Source of the DNA: Chloroflexota bacterium
GTDB taxonomy: Bacteria; Chloroflexota; UBA11872; UBA12225; JAJDUF01
DNA: 64,000 nt
Assembly: GCA_022826725.1 (NCBI GenBank)
Contig: JAJDUF010000016.1
Location: 1 to 64,000, forward strand
Direction: 5' to 3'
The notes below the pieces were generated by a model, which worked only from the letters and a program-made list of their open reading frames with translations, made no database searches and was not told where the DNA came from. The position numbers and the translations under genes were made by a program. Below are positions 8,753 through 19,413 of the stretch, in pieces. Within the stretch, counting starts at the first letter, position 1, and each line of letters starts with the position of its first letter.

Positions 8753-8800
8753 CCCCTCCCTTGTGCGTCAGCACGGGGGAGGGTTAGGGAGGGGGCCAAG
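8753..8800. repeat. PAL-A-like palindrome between convergent genes
   Basis: CCCTCCC and CACGGGGGAGGG halves followed by TTAGGGAGGGGGCC. It lies between a plus-strand and a minus-strand gene end and may serve as a two-way terminator. Confidence 0.6.
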
Positions 8801-8805
8801 CCCCC

Positions 8806-9264
8806 CTAGCCCTCGCCGCCCTCCTCAAGTATTCCGCGCACGTTTCGCAGGCAGCCGTCGGCCTGCTCCTCGATCAGCGCATCCAGGTTCAAGAAGCTCG
8901 ACGCCAGCCGGCTGAGACCAGGCGGGAGCGTGAAGTCCATCCGGTACGTCACCATGGTCGCCGCACCGTCGTCGCCCACCGGCTCTAGCTCCCACGAAGT
9001 TGTGTGGGCTACGCCCTCCACGGAGCGGGATCGTATGAGCCGATCCGGCACCAGCTCAACCACCTCATCCACGCCGTCAATCACCATCCCCATGAACTCC
9101 AAGCCGAAGCGAAACCGGGTTCCCACTGCCGTTGGCCCTGGGGTCAGCCGCTCGCTCGAGGCCAGGCGCGGCACCCACTCGACATTGCGCTCCGCTTGCA
9201 CCAGGAGTGCGAAGATGTCACCCGCCGGGACGTGCAGCAGTGCAGACTTGACAACTTCCGGCAT
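8806..9264 (-). CDS. SRPBCC (polyketide cyclase/START-like) family protein
   Basis: A 152-residue single-domain protein of the SRPBCC superfamily, a helix-grip fold binding small hydrophobic ligands. It shows VPAGDIFALLVQAERNVEWV near the N-terminus, TRFRFGLEFMG in the middle and a long C-terminal helix. Its closest visible relative is the neighbour at 9396-9866, with clearly shared segments, so the two arose by tandem duplication. The ligand is unknown. Confidence 0.8.
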   Translation of the reverse strand: MPEVVKSALLHVPAGDIFALLVQAERNVEWVPRLASSERLTPGPTAVGTRFRFGLEFMGMVIDGVDEVVELVPDRLIRSRSVEGVAHTTSWELEPVGDDGAATMVTYRMDFTLPPGLSRLASSFLNLDALIEEQADGCLRNVRGILEEGGEG

Positions 9265-9351
9265 GGATAGCTCCCTTCTCCATCCGTCTCACCCAGTCAC
9301 TCCCTCGAAAGGAGACTTTTGCATAACTCCCTGGATGCGGGCCGGCGTTTG

Positions 9352-9377
9352 GATTCCCGCGCAAGTGGAAATGACTG
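9352..9377. repeat. PAL-F palindrome copy (inverted)
   Basis: GGATTCCCGCGCAAGTGGAA ATGAC is a degenerate inverted copy of the palindrome inserted in ykoD. It lies between the two SRPBCC genes. Confidence 0.6.
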
Positions 9378-9395
9378 AGCCATGGGTCAAGCCCG

Positions 9396-9866
9396 CTACT
9401 CGTCTCCGGCTCCCTTTTCAAGGACTCGGCGCAGGTTTTGGAGGCCGCTTTCGGCCTGCGCCGCGGTCAGCGCATCCAGGTTGAAGAATCGGGTCGCCAG
9501 GCGATCAAGAGTAGGCGGGAGCTCGAAGCCCATCCTGTACGTCACCCTAGTCTCTGCGCCGTCGTCGCCCACCGGCTCTAGTTCCCAGGAGGAGATATAG
9601 GTCAGCAGGCCCTCGACGGACCGGGATCGAATGAGGCGATCCGGCACCAGCTCGACGACCTCATCCACGCCATCAATCACTAGCCCCATGAACTCTAGGT
9701 CGAGGGAAAAGCGGAACCGGGTACCCACGGCCGTGGGGCCGGAGGTCAGCCGCTCGCTGGTAGCCATGCGTGGCACCCACTCGGGATTGCGCTCCACCTG
9801 CACCAAGAGGGCGAAGACGTCACTCGCCGGGACCTTCAGCACCGCAGACGTGTCAACTTCTGGCAT
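9396..9866 (-). CDS. SRPBCC family protein, tandem paralogue
   Basis: A 156-residue SRPBCC protein, paralogous to the one at 8806-9264. Matching segments include the VPASDVFALLVQVERNPEWV region, SERLTSGPTAVGTRFRF and LVPDRLIRSRSVEG. It adds two residues (LD) in the middle strand and has a different C-terminus. It lies 29 bases after the end of clpB on the same strand, so read-through from the stress operon is possible but not shown. Confidence 0.8.
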   Translation of the reverse strand: MPEVDTSAVLKVPASDVFALLVQVERNPEWVPRMATSERLTSGPTAVGTRFRFSLDLEFMGLVIDGVDEVVELVPDRLIRSRSVEGLLTYISSWELEPVGDDGAETRVTYRMGFELPPTLDRLATRFFNLDALTAAQAESGLQNLRRVLEKGAGDE

Positions 9867-9895
9867 GAATGACTCTCTCTCCCGACACCGGCCGC

Positions 9896-12538
9896 CTATT
9901 CACCGGCCAGCACGGGAGTTTCGGACTCCACGCGGTCAAAGGTTAGCTGGCCGTCCCGCGTACCGACGACCACCGCGTCACCGCTACGGATGTCGCCAGC
10001 CAGCATCAGGCGCGCCAGCGCGTTCTCCACCTCGCGCTGAATGATCCGACGTAGCGGCCGGGCACCAAACGCCGGTTCATAGCCGTGGCTACCGAGCAGC
10101 GCGGTCGCTTCCGGCGTGACCTCCAGCTCTATCGCCAGGTCGCGCAGCCGTTCGCGCACGGCATCCAACTCCAACACGACGATCTCGTCGAGATGCGTCT
10201 TGTCCAGCGGATGGAACACGACCACCTCGTCAATCCGGTTCAGGAACTCCGGACGGACTTGTTGCCCCAATAGTGCCAGCACGCGCTCGCGGATTTCCGG
10301 CTCCGGCAGACCGGCCGCCTGCCACTGCTGAATCTCCGGACTGGCCAAGTTCGAGGTCATGATGATGAGCGTATTCCTGAAGTCCACCACATGACCCTGG
10401 TTATCGGTCAGTCGGCCGTCCTCCATGACTTGCAGCAGGATATTGAACGTATCCGCGTGCGCCTTCTCGATCTCGTCGAAGAGCACGACCTGGTACGGGC
10501 GCCGGCGCACGGCCTCCGTCAGCTGGCCGCCTTCATCGTAGCCGACGTAGCCGGGCGGCGCACCGATCAAGCGCGAAACCGCGTGGCGCTCCATGTACTC
10601 GGACATATCGAGCCTGGTCATGGCGGCCTCGTCATTGAAGAGAAAGCCGGCAATCGCCCGCGCCAAGAGCGTCTTGCCGACACCGGTCGGCCCAAGAAAG
10701 ATGAACGAGCCGATAGGTCGCTGCGGGTCCTTGAGACCAGCCCGCGAGCGGCGCACCGCATCGGAGACGGCGTGTACCGCCGCGTCCTGACCAACCACCC
10801 GCCGATGCAGCACCTCTTCCATCCGCAGGAGCTTCCGGCTCTCCCCCTCCATCAGGCGGTTGACCGGAATACCGGTCCACCTGGCGACCACCTCGGCGAT
10901 ACCCTCCGCCTCCAAGAACTCCTTGAGCAACCGGCCATTCGCCTGCGCCGCCTCCAGCGCCGCTTGCGTGTCCGCCAACTGCTGCTTCAGAGCGGGCAGT
11001 TCGCCATACTGCAATCGCGCCGCGCGGTCATAGTCTAGCGCCCGCTGCGCCTGCTCGATCTCGACGTTCAGCGCGTCAATGCGCTCCCTGATCGCCGAAA
11101 TCTCCTCCAGCCCCTGCTTTTCCTGCCGCCAGCGTAGGTCGAGGCCGTGTGCCCGCTCCTTTGCCGAGGCCAGTTCCTGCTCCAGCTGCGCCAGCCGCTC
11201 GGCTTCCGGGCCGGTATCGCCCTCGTCGCCCCCGACCTCCTTCTTCAGCGCCTCCCGCTCGATCTCCCACTGCATGATCCGCCGTTGTAGCTCGTCAAGC
11301 TCCGTAGGCATACTCTCGGCTTCCATCCGCAATCGTGACGCCGCCTCGTCTACCAGATCAATAGCCTTGTCCGGCAAGAAGCGATCCGCAATGTACCGCT
11401 GCGCCAGCGTCGCCGCCGCGATCAGCGCGCTATCGCGGATGCTGATTCGGTGATGCGCCTCGTACCGCTCGCGCAGTCCGCGCAGAATGGAGATGGTGTC
11501 CTCCACGGTCGGCTCATCCACCAAGACCGGCTGGAACCGCCGCTCCAGCGCCGCGTCTTTCTCGATGTGCTTGCGGTATTCGTCGAGCGTCGTCGCGCCG
11601 ATGGCGTGCAGCTCGCCGCGCGCCAACAGCGGCTTGAGCATGTTGGCGGCGTCCATCGCCCCCTCAGCGGCCCCGGCACCGACGACCGTGTGTAGCTCGT
11701 CAATGAAGAGCACGATCTCGCCCTCGGATGACTGGACCTCCTTGAGTACCGCCTTCAGCCGTTCCTCGAACTCGCCGCGATACTTGGTCCCGGCGATCAG
11801 TGCCCCCAAGTCCAGCCCCACGACGCGCCGGCGCCGCAGCGATTCCGGGACGTCGCCGCGCACGATCCGCTGCGCCAGCCCCTCGACGATGGCCGTCTTG
11901 CCAACGCCCGGATCGCCGATCAGCACCGGATTGTTCTTCGTGCGCCGCGACAGCACCTGGATGACGCGCCGGATTTCGTCGTCCCGGCCGATGACCGGAT
12001 CGAGCTTGCCCGCTTGCGCCGCCTGCGTCAGGTCTTGTCCGTACCGCTCTAGGGCCTCGTACTTGGCCTCCGGATTTTGGTCCGTCACACGCTGGTTGCC
12101 ACGCACCGCCGCCAGCACTTGGTAGATGCGCTCCGCCGTGACTCCGTGCCGCTGAAGGATTTGGGTAGCCGTGCCCTTCTGCGGATCGGACACAATGGCC
12201 AGCAGCAAGTGCTCGGTGCTGACGTACTCGTCCTTGAGCCGCTCCATCTCCTCGTGCGCGCCCAGGAGCACCTGCCGCAGCCGCGGCGCCATCGTGACCT
12301 GGGTGGCCGCGCCATAAATCTTGGCCCCACCGGACAGGGCCTCTTCCAGATCGCCCTGCACCTGCACGGGATCGGCGCCCAAGCGGCTGATGATCGTGCG
12401 GGGAATGCTGTCCTGCTGCTCTAGCAACGTGACGAGCAGATGCTCAACGTCAACCTGCCCGTGCTGCCGCCGCTCGGCCGCCTGTTGGGCGCCCGACAAC
12501 GCTTCCTGCGCGCGGTCGGTGAACCGGTTCGTGTTCAT
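9896..12538 (-). CDS. clpB: ClpB AAA+ disaggregase
   Basis: An 880-residue Hsp100 disaggregase of full length. Order: N-domain (1-145), first AAA+ domain with Walker A GDPGVGKT near 207, coiled-coil middle domain (about 400-525), and second AAA+ domain with Walker A GPTGVGKT near 610. It works with DnaK-DnaJ-GrpE to rescue aggregated proteins. It is the last gene of the lon-dnaK-grpE-dnaJ-hspR-clpB run and is separated from hspR by a PAL-A repeat. Control by HspR is expected from actinobacterial precedent. Confidence 0.97.
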   Translation of the reverse strand: MNTNRFTDRAQEALSGAQQAAERRQHGQVDVEHLLVTLLEQQDSIPRTIISRLGADPVQVQGDLEEALSGGAKIYGAATQVTMAPRLRQVLLGAHEEMERLKDEYVSTEHLLLAIVSDPQKGTATQILQRHGVTAERIYQVLAAVRGNQRVTDQNPEAKYEALERYGQDLTQAAQAGKLDPVIGRDDEIRRVIQVLSRRTKNNPVLIGDPGVGKTAIVEGLAQRIVRGDVPESLRRRRVVGLDLGALIAGTKYRGEFEERLKAVLKEVQSSEGEIVLFIDELHTVVGAGAAEGAMDAANMLKPLLARGELHAIGATTLDEYRKHIEKDAALERRFQPVLVDEPTVEDTISILRGLRERYEAHHRISIRDSALIAAATLAQRYIADRFLPDKAIDLVDEAASRLRMEAESMPTELDELQRRIMQWEIEREALKKEVGGDEGDTGPEAERLAQLEQELASAKERAHGLDLRWRQEKQGLEEISAIRERIDALNVEIEQAQRALDYDRAARLQYGELPALKQQLADTQAALEAAQANGRLLKEFLEAEGIAEVVARWTGIPVNRLMEGESRKLLRMEEVLHRRVVGQDAAVHAVSDAVRRSRAGLKDPQRPIGSFIFLGPTGVGKTLLARAIAGFLFNDEAAMTRLDMSEYMERHAVSRLIGAPPGYVGYDEGGQLTEAVRRRPYQVVLFDEIEKAHADTFNILLQVMEDGRLTDNQGHVVDFRNTLIIMTSNLASPEIQQWQAAGLPEPEIRERVLALLGQQVRPEFLNRIDEVVVFHPLDKTHLDEIVVLELDAVRERLRDLAIELEVTPEATALLGSHGYEPAFGARPLRRIIQREVENALARLMLAGDIRSGDAVVVGTRDGQLTFDRVESETPVLAGE

Positions 12539-12578
12539 CGCTGGATTCTCCTTTGAATCCTGTAAGGACAGTTCATCA

Positions 12579-12618
12579 CCCCCTCTCTACATGGTGGAGA
12601 GGGGGCCGGGGGGTGAGG
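12579..12618. repeat. PAL-A repeat between hspR and clpB
   Basis: An uninterrupted reference copy: CCCCCTCTCTACATGGTGGA, then GAGGGGGCC and GGGGGGTGAGG. After GAGA there are exactly five G residues; this G-tract is where HP55 inserts in other copies. It may reduce read-through into clpB. Confidence 0.9.
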
Positions 12619-12633
12619 TGTGGCCCACCCCGC

Positions 12634-13041
12634 CTACCCGCGCCGTGGGGGCTGAGGACTGACAACGGGGGCACGCGGTTGGCTCGGCGCACTCATCGTC
12701 AAGCGCACCAGCAGGTCCTTGAGGCGTTGGTTCTCCTCCCTGAGCCGTTGAAGTTCCTGCTCTTTCTCGACGCGCAGTCGCTCCGCACGCTCCTCCATAT
12801 TCAAGATGACCTCTACGCCAGCGAGATTGACCCCGAGGTCCTCGACGAGCCGGCGGATCCGCTTGGCCCGGGCGATGTCGCGATCCGAGTAGAGCCGAAT
12901 CCCCCGGCCCTTTTCGCCGCCTTCCGAGCGTTGGGGGTGCAGAAGCTCGATCCGCTCGTAGTGGCGCAGAGTCTGCGGATGCACCTTGATGATCCGCGCG
13001 GCGATCCCGATGTGGTAGTACCCCTCGTCCCCTGAAGCCAT
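12634..13041 (-). CDS. hspR: HspR, MerR-family heat-shock repressor
   Basis: A 135-residue MerR-type regulator. The winged helix-turn-helix spans about residues 8-75 (GIAARIIKVHPQTLRHYER, then SDRDIARAKRIRRL). The coiled coil that follows has the VILNMEE segment characteristic of HspR. HspR represses chaperone genes by binding HAIR inverted repeats, with DnaK as co-repressor. It sits 24 bases after dnaJ and before clpB, the classic arrangement, and a HAIR-like repeat overlaps the operon promoter near 19.36 kb. Confidence 0.93.
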   Translation of the reverse strand: MASGDEGYYHIGIAARIIKVHPQTLRHYERIELLHPQRSEGGEKGRGIRLYSDRDIARAKRIRRLVEDLGVNLAGVEVILNMEERAERLRVEKEQELQRLREENQRLKDLLVRLTMSAPSQPRAPVVSPQPPRRG

Positions 13042-13065
13042 CGTTACGCCTCCCGTGGTTCCGCC

Positions 13066-14028
13066 TTAGACGGCAGTCGCAGACCGCGCCTCACCCTGCC
13101 GCAGCCGCCGCAGCTCGGCGAACAACTCCTTCTCGCGTGCCGTGAGGCGGCTCGGCATCTCGACCATCAGCCGGATATACAGGTTGCCCCGCCCTTGCTG
13201 GCGAAACCGGGGCATCCCCTGGCCGGACAAGCGGACCCGCTGGCCGTTCTGGGTTTCCGGCTGAATGCGAAAGCTCCCGCTGCCGGTGAGCGTGCGAATT
13301 TCGATCTCCCCACCGAGCGCCGCCTGCCACACCGGTACCGGCACGTCGGTAGTGAGGTCGTCGCCGTCGCGCTCGAACCGCGGATGCGGCCGCACCTGCA
13401 CCTTGAGATGTAGGTCGCCACGCGGCCCGCCACCGACGCCGGGGTGGCCTTTGCCCGCCACGCGCAGCCGCTGACCGTCGGGTACCCCCGGCGGAATACG
13501 CACCTCGATCCGCTCGGTCGAGCGCCCGCCGGACTCGTTCGGCACCTGAATCTGGAACATCCGACTGCCGCCGCGAAACGCTTCCTCCAGCGAGATTTCG
13601 ACGCTCTGCTCGATCTCCTCCCCCGCGCGCGGCCGGCCGGCCCCCCGGCCACCGCGAAAACGCTCGCCGAAGAGGTTGCCGAGCAAATCGCCGAAATCGA
13701 AGTCGCCGGCCGTGTCCCAGCCCGGCACCCCACCGGGCTGCGGTCCCGCACGCCGCGCCTGATCCCACGCCTGCTGCCACGTCGCGCCACCCTGCCGCCA
13801 CGCCGCACCGAACTGGTCGTACTTGCGCCGTTTGTCCTTGTCCCGGAGCACGTCGTAGGCTTCCTGCACCTCCTTGAACCGCTCCTCGGCCGCCTTGTCT
13901 CCGGGGTTTACGTCCGGGTGGTACTTGCGCGCCAAGCGCCGGTAGGCCTGCTTCAACTCCTGCTCATCGGCAGTGCGCTTCACGCCCAGCATCTTGTAGT
14001 AGTCTTTGAAGCTCGCTCTCGACGCCAC
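13066..14028 (-). CDS. dnaJ: DnaJ-type co-chaperone (CbpA-like, no zinc finger)
   Basis: A 320-residue J-protein. The J-domain is at residues 7-73 with the HPD motif in ARKYHPDVNPG. A Gly-rich region runs to about 135, followed by two beta-barrel client-binding domains (EQSVEISLEEAF onward). The CxxCxGxG zinc-finger repeats of class I DnaJ are absent, so this is a class II (CbpA/DnaJ2-like) protein. It delivers substrates to DnaK and stimulates its ATPase. It lies in the stress operon between grpE and hspR. Confidence 0.94.
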   Translation of the reverse strand: MASRASFKDYYKMLGVKRTADEQELKQAYRRLARKYHPDVNPGDKAAEERFKEVQEAYDVLRDKDKRRKYDQFGAAWRQGGATWQQAWDQARRAGPQPGGVPGWDTAGDFDFGDLLGNLFGERFRGGRGAGRPRAGEEIEQSVEISLEEAFRGGSRMFQIQVPNESGGRSTERIEVRIPPGVPDGQRLRVAGKGHPGVGGGPRGDLHLKVQVRPHPRFERDGDDLTTDVPVPVWQAALGGEIEIRTLTGSGSFRIQPETQNGQRVRLSGQGMPRFRQQGRGNLYIRLMVEMPSRLTAREKELFAELRRLRQGEARSATAV

Positions 14029-14060
14029 CGCTCCACCCTCCTGCCATGCTCCCGCAGGTT

Positions 14061-14153
14061 GGACCTACCCCCCGGCCCCTTCCCTCCAAGAAGGGACTTC
14101 CCGGTGCCGCCCGGTAGCCCCCTCCCTGCAGGGAGGGGGGTGGGGGTGGGTCC
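14061..14153. repeat. Two PAL-A-type palindromes between grpE and dnaJ
   Basis: An inverted variant (GGACCTACCCCCCGGCCCCT, then TCCCTCC...AAGGGA) and a second copy (CCCCCTCCCTGCAGGGAGGG, then GGTGGGGGTGGGTCC) fill most of the 129-base gap between grpE and dnaJ within the operon. Confidence 0.75.
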
Positions 14154-14157
14154 ACTC

Positions 14158-14745
14158 CTAGCCTGTCTCCGCCGGACCGGCCACGACCTTCACCCGCGCC
14201 GGTCGCAACAGCACATTGTCCAGGTGGTAACCGCGCTGAACCTCCTCGACGATAGTGCCCTCCGCCTGCTCCGAGTCCTCGACCGTCGCCACGGCCTCGT
14301 GCCAGCGCGGATCGAACTGCTCGCCACACGCGGCGACGGCCTTGACACCCAGGCCGGACAGCACGTCCTCAAACTGCGTGACCGTCATGCGTAAGCCCAT
14401 CAACAGTGCTTGGGCATCGGCTTGCTCGTAGCCGAGCGCCCGTTCCAGGTTATCCAAAACGTCCAGCATTCGCAGTAGCACCTGAGTCTTCGCCTCCCGC
14501 GCTACCTCGGATCGCTCGCGGATCGCGCGTCGCCGGTAGTTCTCCAACTCGGCGCGCGCCCGCAGGAACTTGTCCTCATTCGCCGCGGCTGCGGCCTGCG
14601 CCTCAGCCAACGCCGCCGCCGGATCGGTGTCATCCTTGGCTGGCGCCGGCGTCTTTCCGTCAGCGCCAGCCTCCCCTTGGACGGCGGCGGGAGTTGGCTC
14701 CGGCGCGCCGGCGGCCGCATCCGCTGCCGGTGGTCGTTCCGCCAT
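14158..14745 (-). CDS. grpE: GrpE nucleotide exchange factor
   Basis: A 195-residue protein with an Ala/Pro/Asp-rich disordered N-terminus (1-50), a long dimerising helix (about 50-110, ENYRRRAIRERSE) and the C-terminal beta domain (about 135-190, EQFDPRWHEAV and GTIVEEVQRGYHLD). It releases ADP from DnaK. Its start is 12 bases after the dnaK stop, inside the stress operon. Confidence 0.95.
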   Translation of the reverse strand: MAERPPAADAAAGAPEPTPAAVQGEAGADGKTPAPAKDDTDPAAALAEAQAAAAANEDKFLRARAELENYRRRAIRERSEVAREAKTQVLLRMLDVLDNLERALGYEQADAQALLMGLRMTVTQFEDVLSGLGVKAVAACGEQFDPRWHEAVATVEDSEQAEGTIVEEVQRGYHLDNVLLRPARVKVVAGPAETG

Positions 14746-14757
14746 TACTCCCTCCGC

Positions 14758-16719
<1,962 letters not shown>

Positions 16720-16767
16720 TGTTCGACTCCTCCTCGTTCGTTGAGTTCCGTTGGTCGTGCGACTATC

Positions 16768-19203
16768 TTACGTCGCTACCAACGGCACCGCTGGCGACGC
16801 CTCGACCGGCTTCAGCCAGGGCGCCGCCGGCACCGGGACGGCCGGTCGCGCCGGCCGCAACACCCGTTTGAGTACTCCGTTGATGTGGTCCACCCAGATC
16901 AACTCGATGTCCTTGCGTATCTCCTCCGGTATCTCGCTGAGGTCCTGCTTATTCTCAGCCGGCAAGATCACCGCGCGTACACCCGCCCGGTGGGCCGCCA
17001 AGACCTTGTGCTTGACACCACCAATGGGGAGCACTCGTCCGCGCAAGGTGATCTCACCCGTCATCGCCACATCAGAGCTAACTAGCCGGCCCGTCATGGC
17101 CGCGACGATGGCCGTGGTCATCGTAATGCCCGCCGACGGTCCATCCTTGGGCACACTACCGGCCGGCACGTGTACGTGCAGGGCGTGCTTCTCGAAGAAG
17201 CTGGCGTCCATCCCCAAGTTCCGGGCCTGCTGGCGTGCCACCGTCAGCGCCGCCTGCGCCGACTCCTGCATCACGTTGCCGAGCTGCCCCGTCAAGGTGA
17301 GCCGGGGCTTCCCCTCCATCCACGTCGCCTCCACGGCCACCACGTCGCCGCCCACCTCGCTCACCGTGAGGCCGTAGGCCACGCCCACCTCGTCTCGACG
17401 CTCCTCGACCAGCGCCTCGAAGCGCGGCGGGTCCAGATGGCGTGCCAGGTCGTCGGGTGCAATGGTCATGGTCTCGACCGCGCCTTCCACAATCCGCTTG
17501 GCCACCTTGCGGCACACGTGCGCGATCTCGCGCTCCAGGTTCCGCACGCCGGCTTCCTTCGTATACCCGCGGATAAGCTGGCGTACCGTGTCATCCGGCA
17601 GGGTCAGCTGCCCATTGGCCAGACCGTGCTGGGTGAGCTGTCGCGGCATGAGAAAGCGGCGCGCGATGTGCAGCTTCTCTTCTTCCGTATAGCCGGGGAT
17701 CTGAATGACCTCCATCCGGTCGCGCAACGCCGGCGGGATCGGATCGAGCAGATTTGCCGTCGTGACGAAGATCACCCGCGACAGATCGAACGGCACTTCC
17801 AGGTAGTGATCCGAGAAGTGCGCGTTCTGCTCCGGGTCGAGCACCTCCAGCAGCGCCGACGACGGATCGCCCCGGAAGTCCATCCCGAGCTTGTCAATCT
17901 CGTCGAGCATGAAGATGGGGTTTTTCGTCCCGGCATCGCGCATCCCTCGAATAATCCGGCCCGGCATCGCGCCGACATAGGTGCGCCGGTGCCCGCGGAT
18001 TTCGGCCTCATCGCGCACCCCACCCAGCGAGAGGCGCACGAACTCGCGCCCCATCGCCCGCGCAATCGAGCGGCCTAGGCTCGTCTTCCCCACACCCGGC
18101 GGCCCGACAAAGCAGAGGATCGGACTACGCAGCGTGGTGCTCAGGCGCCGGACCGCCAAGAACTCCAGAATGCGATCCTTGACCTTCTCCAGGCCATAGT
18201 GATCTTCCTCCAAGGCCCGAGACGCCGCCGCGATCTCTAGCTGATCGGTCGTCTCCTTGGCCCACGGCAGGTAGACGAGCCAATCAATGTAGGTACGGAT
18301 AATGCCGGTTTCCGGTGAGGCCGGCGGCACCGCCTGAAGGCGATCCAGCTCCTTGAGCGCCCGCTCCTTCACCTCGTCGGGCATCCCGGCGCTCTCGATC
18401 TGCTCCTTCAGCTCGTTCAGCTCCGCCTGCTGCGGATCCTCGCCTAGCTCCTTCTGGATTGCCCGTAGCTGTTCGCGCAGCAGGTACTCCTTCTGCGTTT
18501 TCTCCATGCCCTCCTGGATTTCCGAGTGAATCTTGTTTCGTAGCTCCAGGATTTCCAACTGCTTGCCAAGGAAGGCACTCACGAGGCGTAGCCGCTCCGA
18601 CACGTCGAGCGTCTCCAGCAGTTGCTGGCGCTGCTCCAGCGTCAGCTCCGGCGCAAAGCCCACCAGGTCGGCGAGCCACCCCGGGTCATCGAGATTGCGG
18701 GCGTCGTGGAACATCTCGCTCGGCACCGAGCGCCCTTCCTCCACATATTGCTCCAGCTGGCCCAGCACCGAGCGCATCAACGCCTCGATTTCCAGGCTGG
18801 CCTCTTGCGGCTCGGCCAGCGGCCGGTACCGGCCCACCAAGCAATCCTCGACCACACGCACCGAGGTGATCTTGGCGCGGGCTTGCCCTTGCACGATGAC
18901 CCGCAAGGTGCCGTCGGGCACGCGGACAAGCTGTCGAATCAGCGCGACCGACCCGAAACGGTAGAGGTCCTTCGGGTTGACCTCTTCAAGCTCGGGGTCG
19001 CGTTGGGCAACCAGCAACACCAGGCGGTCGGACTCGTAGGCGTGCTCCACGGCCGCCAACGACCGCGGCTTACCCACCAGCAAGGGAACCGCCATGCGTG
19101 GGAACACCACGGCATCAATGAGCGGCAGCACGGGCAGCCGGCGTGGCAATTCGTCCAATGGCATCGTCTCGATGCCCGGCGACCGGGTCTCGGACTGCGA
19201 CAT
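16768..19203 (-). CDS. lon: Lon ATP-dependent protease
   Basis: About 811 residues in the LonA order: N-terminal substrate domain (to about 300), AAA+ domain with Walker A GPPGVGKT near 365, and C-terminal protease domain with the Ser of KDGPSAGIT and the Lys of GGVKHKVLAAHRAG. It degrades misfolded proteins. Two ATGs nine bases apart are possible (19212 and 19203); I prefer 19203 because AAGGA lies 8 bases before it. It heads the operon with dnaK, grpE, dnaJ, hspR and clpB. lon is a known HspR target in Streptomyces, so the arrangement is coherent. Confidence 0.96.
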   Translation of the reverse strand: MSQSETRSPGIETMPLDELPRRLPVLPLIDAVVFPRMAVPLLVGKPRSLAAVEHAYESDRLVLLVAQRDPELEEVNPKDLYRFGSVALIRQLVRVPDGTLRVIVQGQARAKITSVRVVEDCLVGRYRPLAEPQEASLEIEALMRSVLGQLEQYVEEGRSVPSEMFHDARNLDDPGWLADLVGFAPELTLEQRQQLLETLDVSERLRLVSAFLGKQLEILELRNKIHSEIQEGMEKTQKEYLLREQLRAIQKELGEDPQQAELNELKEQIESAGMPDEVKERALKELDRLQAVPPASPETGIIRTYIDWLVYLPWAKETTDQLEIAAASRALEEDHYGLEKVKDRILEFLAVRRLSTTLRSPILCFVGPPGVGKTSLGRSIARAMGREFVRLSLGGVRDEAEIRGHRRTYVGAMPGRIIRGMRDAGTKNPIFMLDEIDKLGMDFRGDPSSALLEVLDPEQNAHFSDHYLEVPFDLSRVIFVTTANLLDPIPPALRDRMEVIQIPGYTEEEKLHIARRFLMPRQLTQHGLANGQLTLPDDTVRQLIRGYTKEAGVRNLEREIAHVCRKVAKRIVEGAVETMTIAPDDLARHLDPPRFEALVEERRDEVGVAYGLTVSEVGGDVVAVEATWMEGKPRLTLTGQLGNVMQESAQAALTVARQQARNLGMDASFFEKHALHVHVPAGSVPKDGPSAGITMTTAIVAAMTGRLVSSDVAMTGEITLRGRVLPIGGVKHKVLAAHRAGVRAVILPAENKQDLSEIPEEIRKDIELIWVDHINGVLKRVLRPARPAVPVPAAPWLKPVEASPAVPLVAT

Positions 19204-19339
19204 ATTTGGCATCCTTATCGCTTGTTGAGGCTAGTGCCTACCACCTCGTAGGTCCTGAGATGCTGCCGGGGGCGGCGGCCCCGTCGGCGTGCGGCTGACA
19301 GCGCACGAGACCCAGCGAGCGCAACCTATGACAATAGCT

Positions 19340-19368
19340 AGTATAAAACTTGAGCGCAATAGTGTCAA
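19340..19368 (-). promoter_or_regulatory. Consensus promoter of the lon-clpB stress operon
   Basis: On the minus strand a perfect TTGACA (19368-19363) is followed by a 17-base spacer and TATACT (19345-19340). It is one of the two best sigma-70-type promoters in the window. It points into lon with a leader of about 120 bases that can form short hairpins (CCTAC/GTAGG and AGGC/GCCT). Confidence 0.8.
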
Positions 19369-19369
19369 T
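19349..19369. promoter_or_regulatory. HAIR-like inverted repeat (HspR operator candidate)
   Basis: On the plus strand: CTTGAGC, 7 bases, TGTCAAT. The HAIR consensus is CTTGAGT-N7-ACTCAAG; one half matches 6 of 7 and the other 4 of 7, with exact spacing. It lies from the -35 box into the spacer of the lon promoter, the expected place for a repressor site. Confidence 0.55.
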
Positions 19370-19413
19370 ACTCTCAGCGGCAGGGATCCCTATGCAGCCT
19401 AATCCCAGGCTAC

